Translations under genes and position numbers: made by a program
Notes under the pieces: model-generated
The model's input: only the letters and a program-made list of their open reading frames with translations
What the model was told of the DNA's origin: nothing
Database searches by the model: none
Source: Antedon mediterranea
Taxonomy: Eukaryota; Echinodermata; Crinoidea; Comatulida; Antedonidae
DNA length: 64,000 bases
Assembly: GCF_964355755.1 (NCBI RefSeq)
Contig: NC_092676.1
Location: 9,034,288-9,098,287, forward strand
Direction of reading: 5' to 3'
Shown here: positions 62,098-64,000 of the stretch, in pieces
How positions within the stretch are numbered: the stretch's first letter is position 1
How the letters are laid out: each line of letters opens with the position of its first letter

Positions 62098-63286
62098 ATA
62101 CTTAGAGTATCCTATTACAAACAAAAACTTCAATGGACTGTTTTGATAATAATTCAATGATTATCTGACAGTGAATTATAGTACCCATGTAATATCATGG
62201 GACTCATAAATACCAGAAATGCTTTGGGATTTGTTATTAGACTCTTTTCCCAGCCGTTTTTTGGATTCAATACCTATAAATTATAGTCGAGTTTCCATTT
62301 TAACAAAAATGTCAAAGTGTAGTATTATACTGCTGCTTGATTTCATCTAATGAATGAGTTATCTCGTATGACGTAGCGGGCTAGAGCAGCAGCGTGAAAA
62401 AACTTAAAGAAGTGGAATCTTAATAAAAGTGATTGTTGCGAAAAGTGTTGTATAGAAATAGAAAGTGAAAAACATATGTTGTACACCTGTAACAGCATTC
62501 AATCAGATTTGAGGAAGTTCCGTAAACTGATCGTTAAATGCATTCCGACTAATGAAACATTACGGTCAGGTTTCCCCGAATGGTAAGACATAATTATAGG
62601 AACTCAGAACACGCTTGTTAATGAACTCATCTCTTTATTTACATTTAGTATTTACAAATCTTGCATTATTTATAAAACAAGCAAACGGATTATCACTTGG
62701 AATTTATTTAAGATAGAACTATTTAAAAAAATTTAATTAATAAAAGCAATATTATGTTCAAAATGTAAAACTATACAATTTTATAAAAGTATCCAAACAA
62801 AACATAATCTTATAATGCAATATACCATTTTATCATATTTATTTATATTATATCGAATCTCTTTTTAATACTGAATATCAATCTTTATATCGTTTTAGCT
62901 CTGTAATATAAATTTTCTCTGTATACATGTTTGTTTTATCTAGACTTCAACACAATTTCAAAATATTTTACATAATCTTCCTCTGTCTGTGTAATATCAC
63001 TTAAATATTCATTGATAAATAGATAGATAGACAGACATATATACTGTAACCTTCACCATATTGTTGTTTATCATTGCAATAAAAGTGGGTTGCCCCCACA
63101 AAAGAGAAAAAAAATATATATTGCTGAAATTAAGCCTCAATAAATAATATTGTTGAGAAGAGGAACACATTTATACAGTATATAACTATATCCCATTTTC
63201 ATGCATAAAGCAATAGTATCTGCCTCTGAAGCACCACCATCAAGATATTATTTTTTTTAAATATATCCCATGTATAAGCAATATTA
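62098..63286. other. Intergenic spacer, unit 4
   Basis: Equivalent of 245-1502 with nothing gene-like. It has the ATAGAACTATTT segment of units 2 and 3, but shares CCCCGAATGG with unit 1. Confidence 0.45.
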
Positions 63287-64000
63287 TTATCTATCTGCCT
63301 CTGACGTCTCCAAGCACCATGAACAAGCATTTTGGAACATTTTCATCCACGGTGACGCTTGTAATGTCTCCCGCCAATCTTGCGGCATCCATGGCCATTG
63401 CCACGTCAAAGTTGTACGCTCTGGATGAGGCATGATCGCCAGATGACGGCCATCTGCGGAGCAAATTGCCGCTACGCCATTGGGTGAGCCATTGGGGTTC
63501 AACGGGTATTCAGTTGTCACTTCTCCTTTGTCATCGACAAAGCGCACTGGTGCAAGATTTTCAGACAGAACTGTGTCTTTTGTTTCTTTGTTAGAAAACT
63601 TCATGTGCCCTAGAGAGAAACAATTTGAGTTGAGTAAATTTAATAACATTTTTAGTTAAATTAAAATATAAGTTTGTACTAAGCATCCATCATTATCAAG
63701 AGGTATCAATATCTAACCTTCTCCATGCTGTGTCCAGACACCAAGCACAGAGCCTTCCATTCCTTTCAGCATTAAAGCAGGGCTTTCATTAATCTTTACA
63801 GCAACAAAACGAGACTCAAAACGCTCGGAAAGATTATGAGCAAGATGGACTCCTTGCTGAGCTGATGCTGCGTCTAAAAGACAATAACAAATAATTCATA
63901 ATAAACAGTCTGTCAACAAATGGATATCAAAAAGTAGTTCATATTTTCTTTTTATTTGTCAAAGAGGCATTACCTGCTTTACACCGGTGTCCTACTACCA
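63287..64000 (-). CDS. PFAS: Phosphoribosylformylglycinamidine synthase copy 4, last two exons, cut by the window
   Basis: Only exon 21 (63609-63287, ending in TAA) and exon 20 (63873-63718) lie in the window; exon 19 begins beyond it. They encode the end of the glutamine amidotransferase domain, including MPHPE and [13 protein letters not shown]. In this stretch copy 4 matches copy 1 at sites where copies 2 and 3 differ, for example GGAACATTTTCATCC at 1552 and 63336 and TTTTTATTTGTC at about 2165 and 63949. The state of the rest of the gene cannot be judged. Confidence 0.9.

Larger units (their letters stand above)
1..64000. repeat. Direct tandem array of a unit of about 20 kb (3 units plus part of a fourth)
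   Basis: Boundaries set arbitrarily at the plus-strand exon acceptor: 1-21430, 21431-41326, 41327-61763, 61764-64000. Corresponding PFAS stop codons lie at 1503, 22955, 42852 and 63287, so the period is 21452, 19897 and 20435. Most of the length differences come from the hAT-like element, the 896-bp repeats, the 548-bp transposon and the 238-bp insertion. Confidence 0.95.

Overview
This is eukaryotic, AT-rich DNA from an invertebrate animal. It has spliced genes, many small degenerate transposons, and frequent AGGCCTA/CCTAGGC motifs. The base composition and transposon mix look like a marine invertebrate, possibly an echinoderm, but that is a weak inference. No bacterial-style gene organisation is present.

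The window is a direct tandem array of one unit of about 20 kb: three nearly complete units (about 1-21430, 21431-41326, 41327-61763) and the start of a fourth (61764-64000). By eye the units are nearly identical, with scattered substitutions and clear indels.

Each unit, left to right, holds: (a) a short plus-strand terminal exon of an unrecognised gene; (b) a complete 21-exon minus-strand gene for phosphoribosylformylglycinamidine synthase (PFAS, purine synthesis step 4), about 8.7 kb; (c) the 3' end of a non-LTR retrotransposon just upstream of the PFAS start codon; (d) a transposon-like element with terminal inverted repeats and an 8-bp target duplication, whose inside is two head-to-head tandem arrays, inserted into a degenerate coding-like sequence; (e) one to three tandem copies of a segment of about 896 bp; (f) about 4 kb without recognisable genes; (g) three short GC-richer tandem repeats; (h) a degenerate Ty3/gypsy integrase C-terminus.

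The three PFAS copies differ in state. Copy 2 (22955-31690) has no lesion and keeps a 4-residue stretch that I recall as conserved in animals. Copy 1 (1503-10194) has a nonsense codon in exon 2, a lost splice acceptor at exon 15 and changed conserved residues, so it reads as a pseudogene. Copy 3 (42852-51542) is open but has three substitutions in exon 3 and a 12-bp deletion in exon 12. Copy 4 is cut by the window edge.

The most interesting signals are the amplified and diverging PFAS gene, the hairpin-forming element whose arms grow and shrink between units, and the 3/2/1 copy number of the 896-bp segment. The main alternative is an assembly that stacked similar haplotypes. Three distinguishable versions and unit-specific insertions argue against a simple two-haplotype artefact but do not exclude it. 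I found no clearly new biochemical system.
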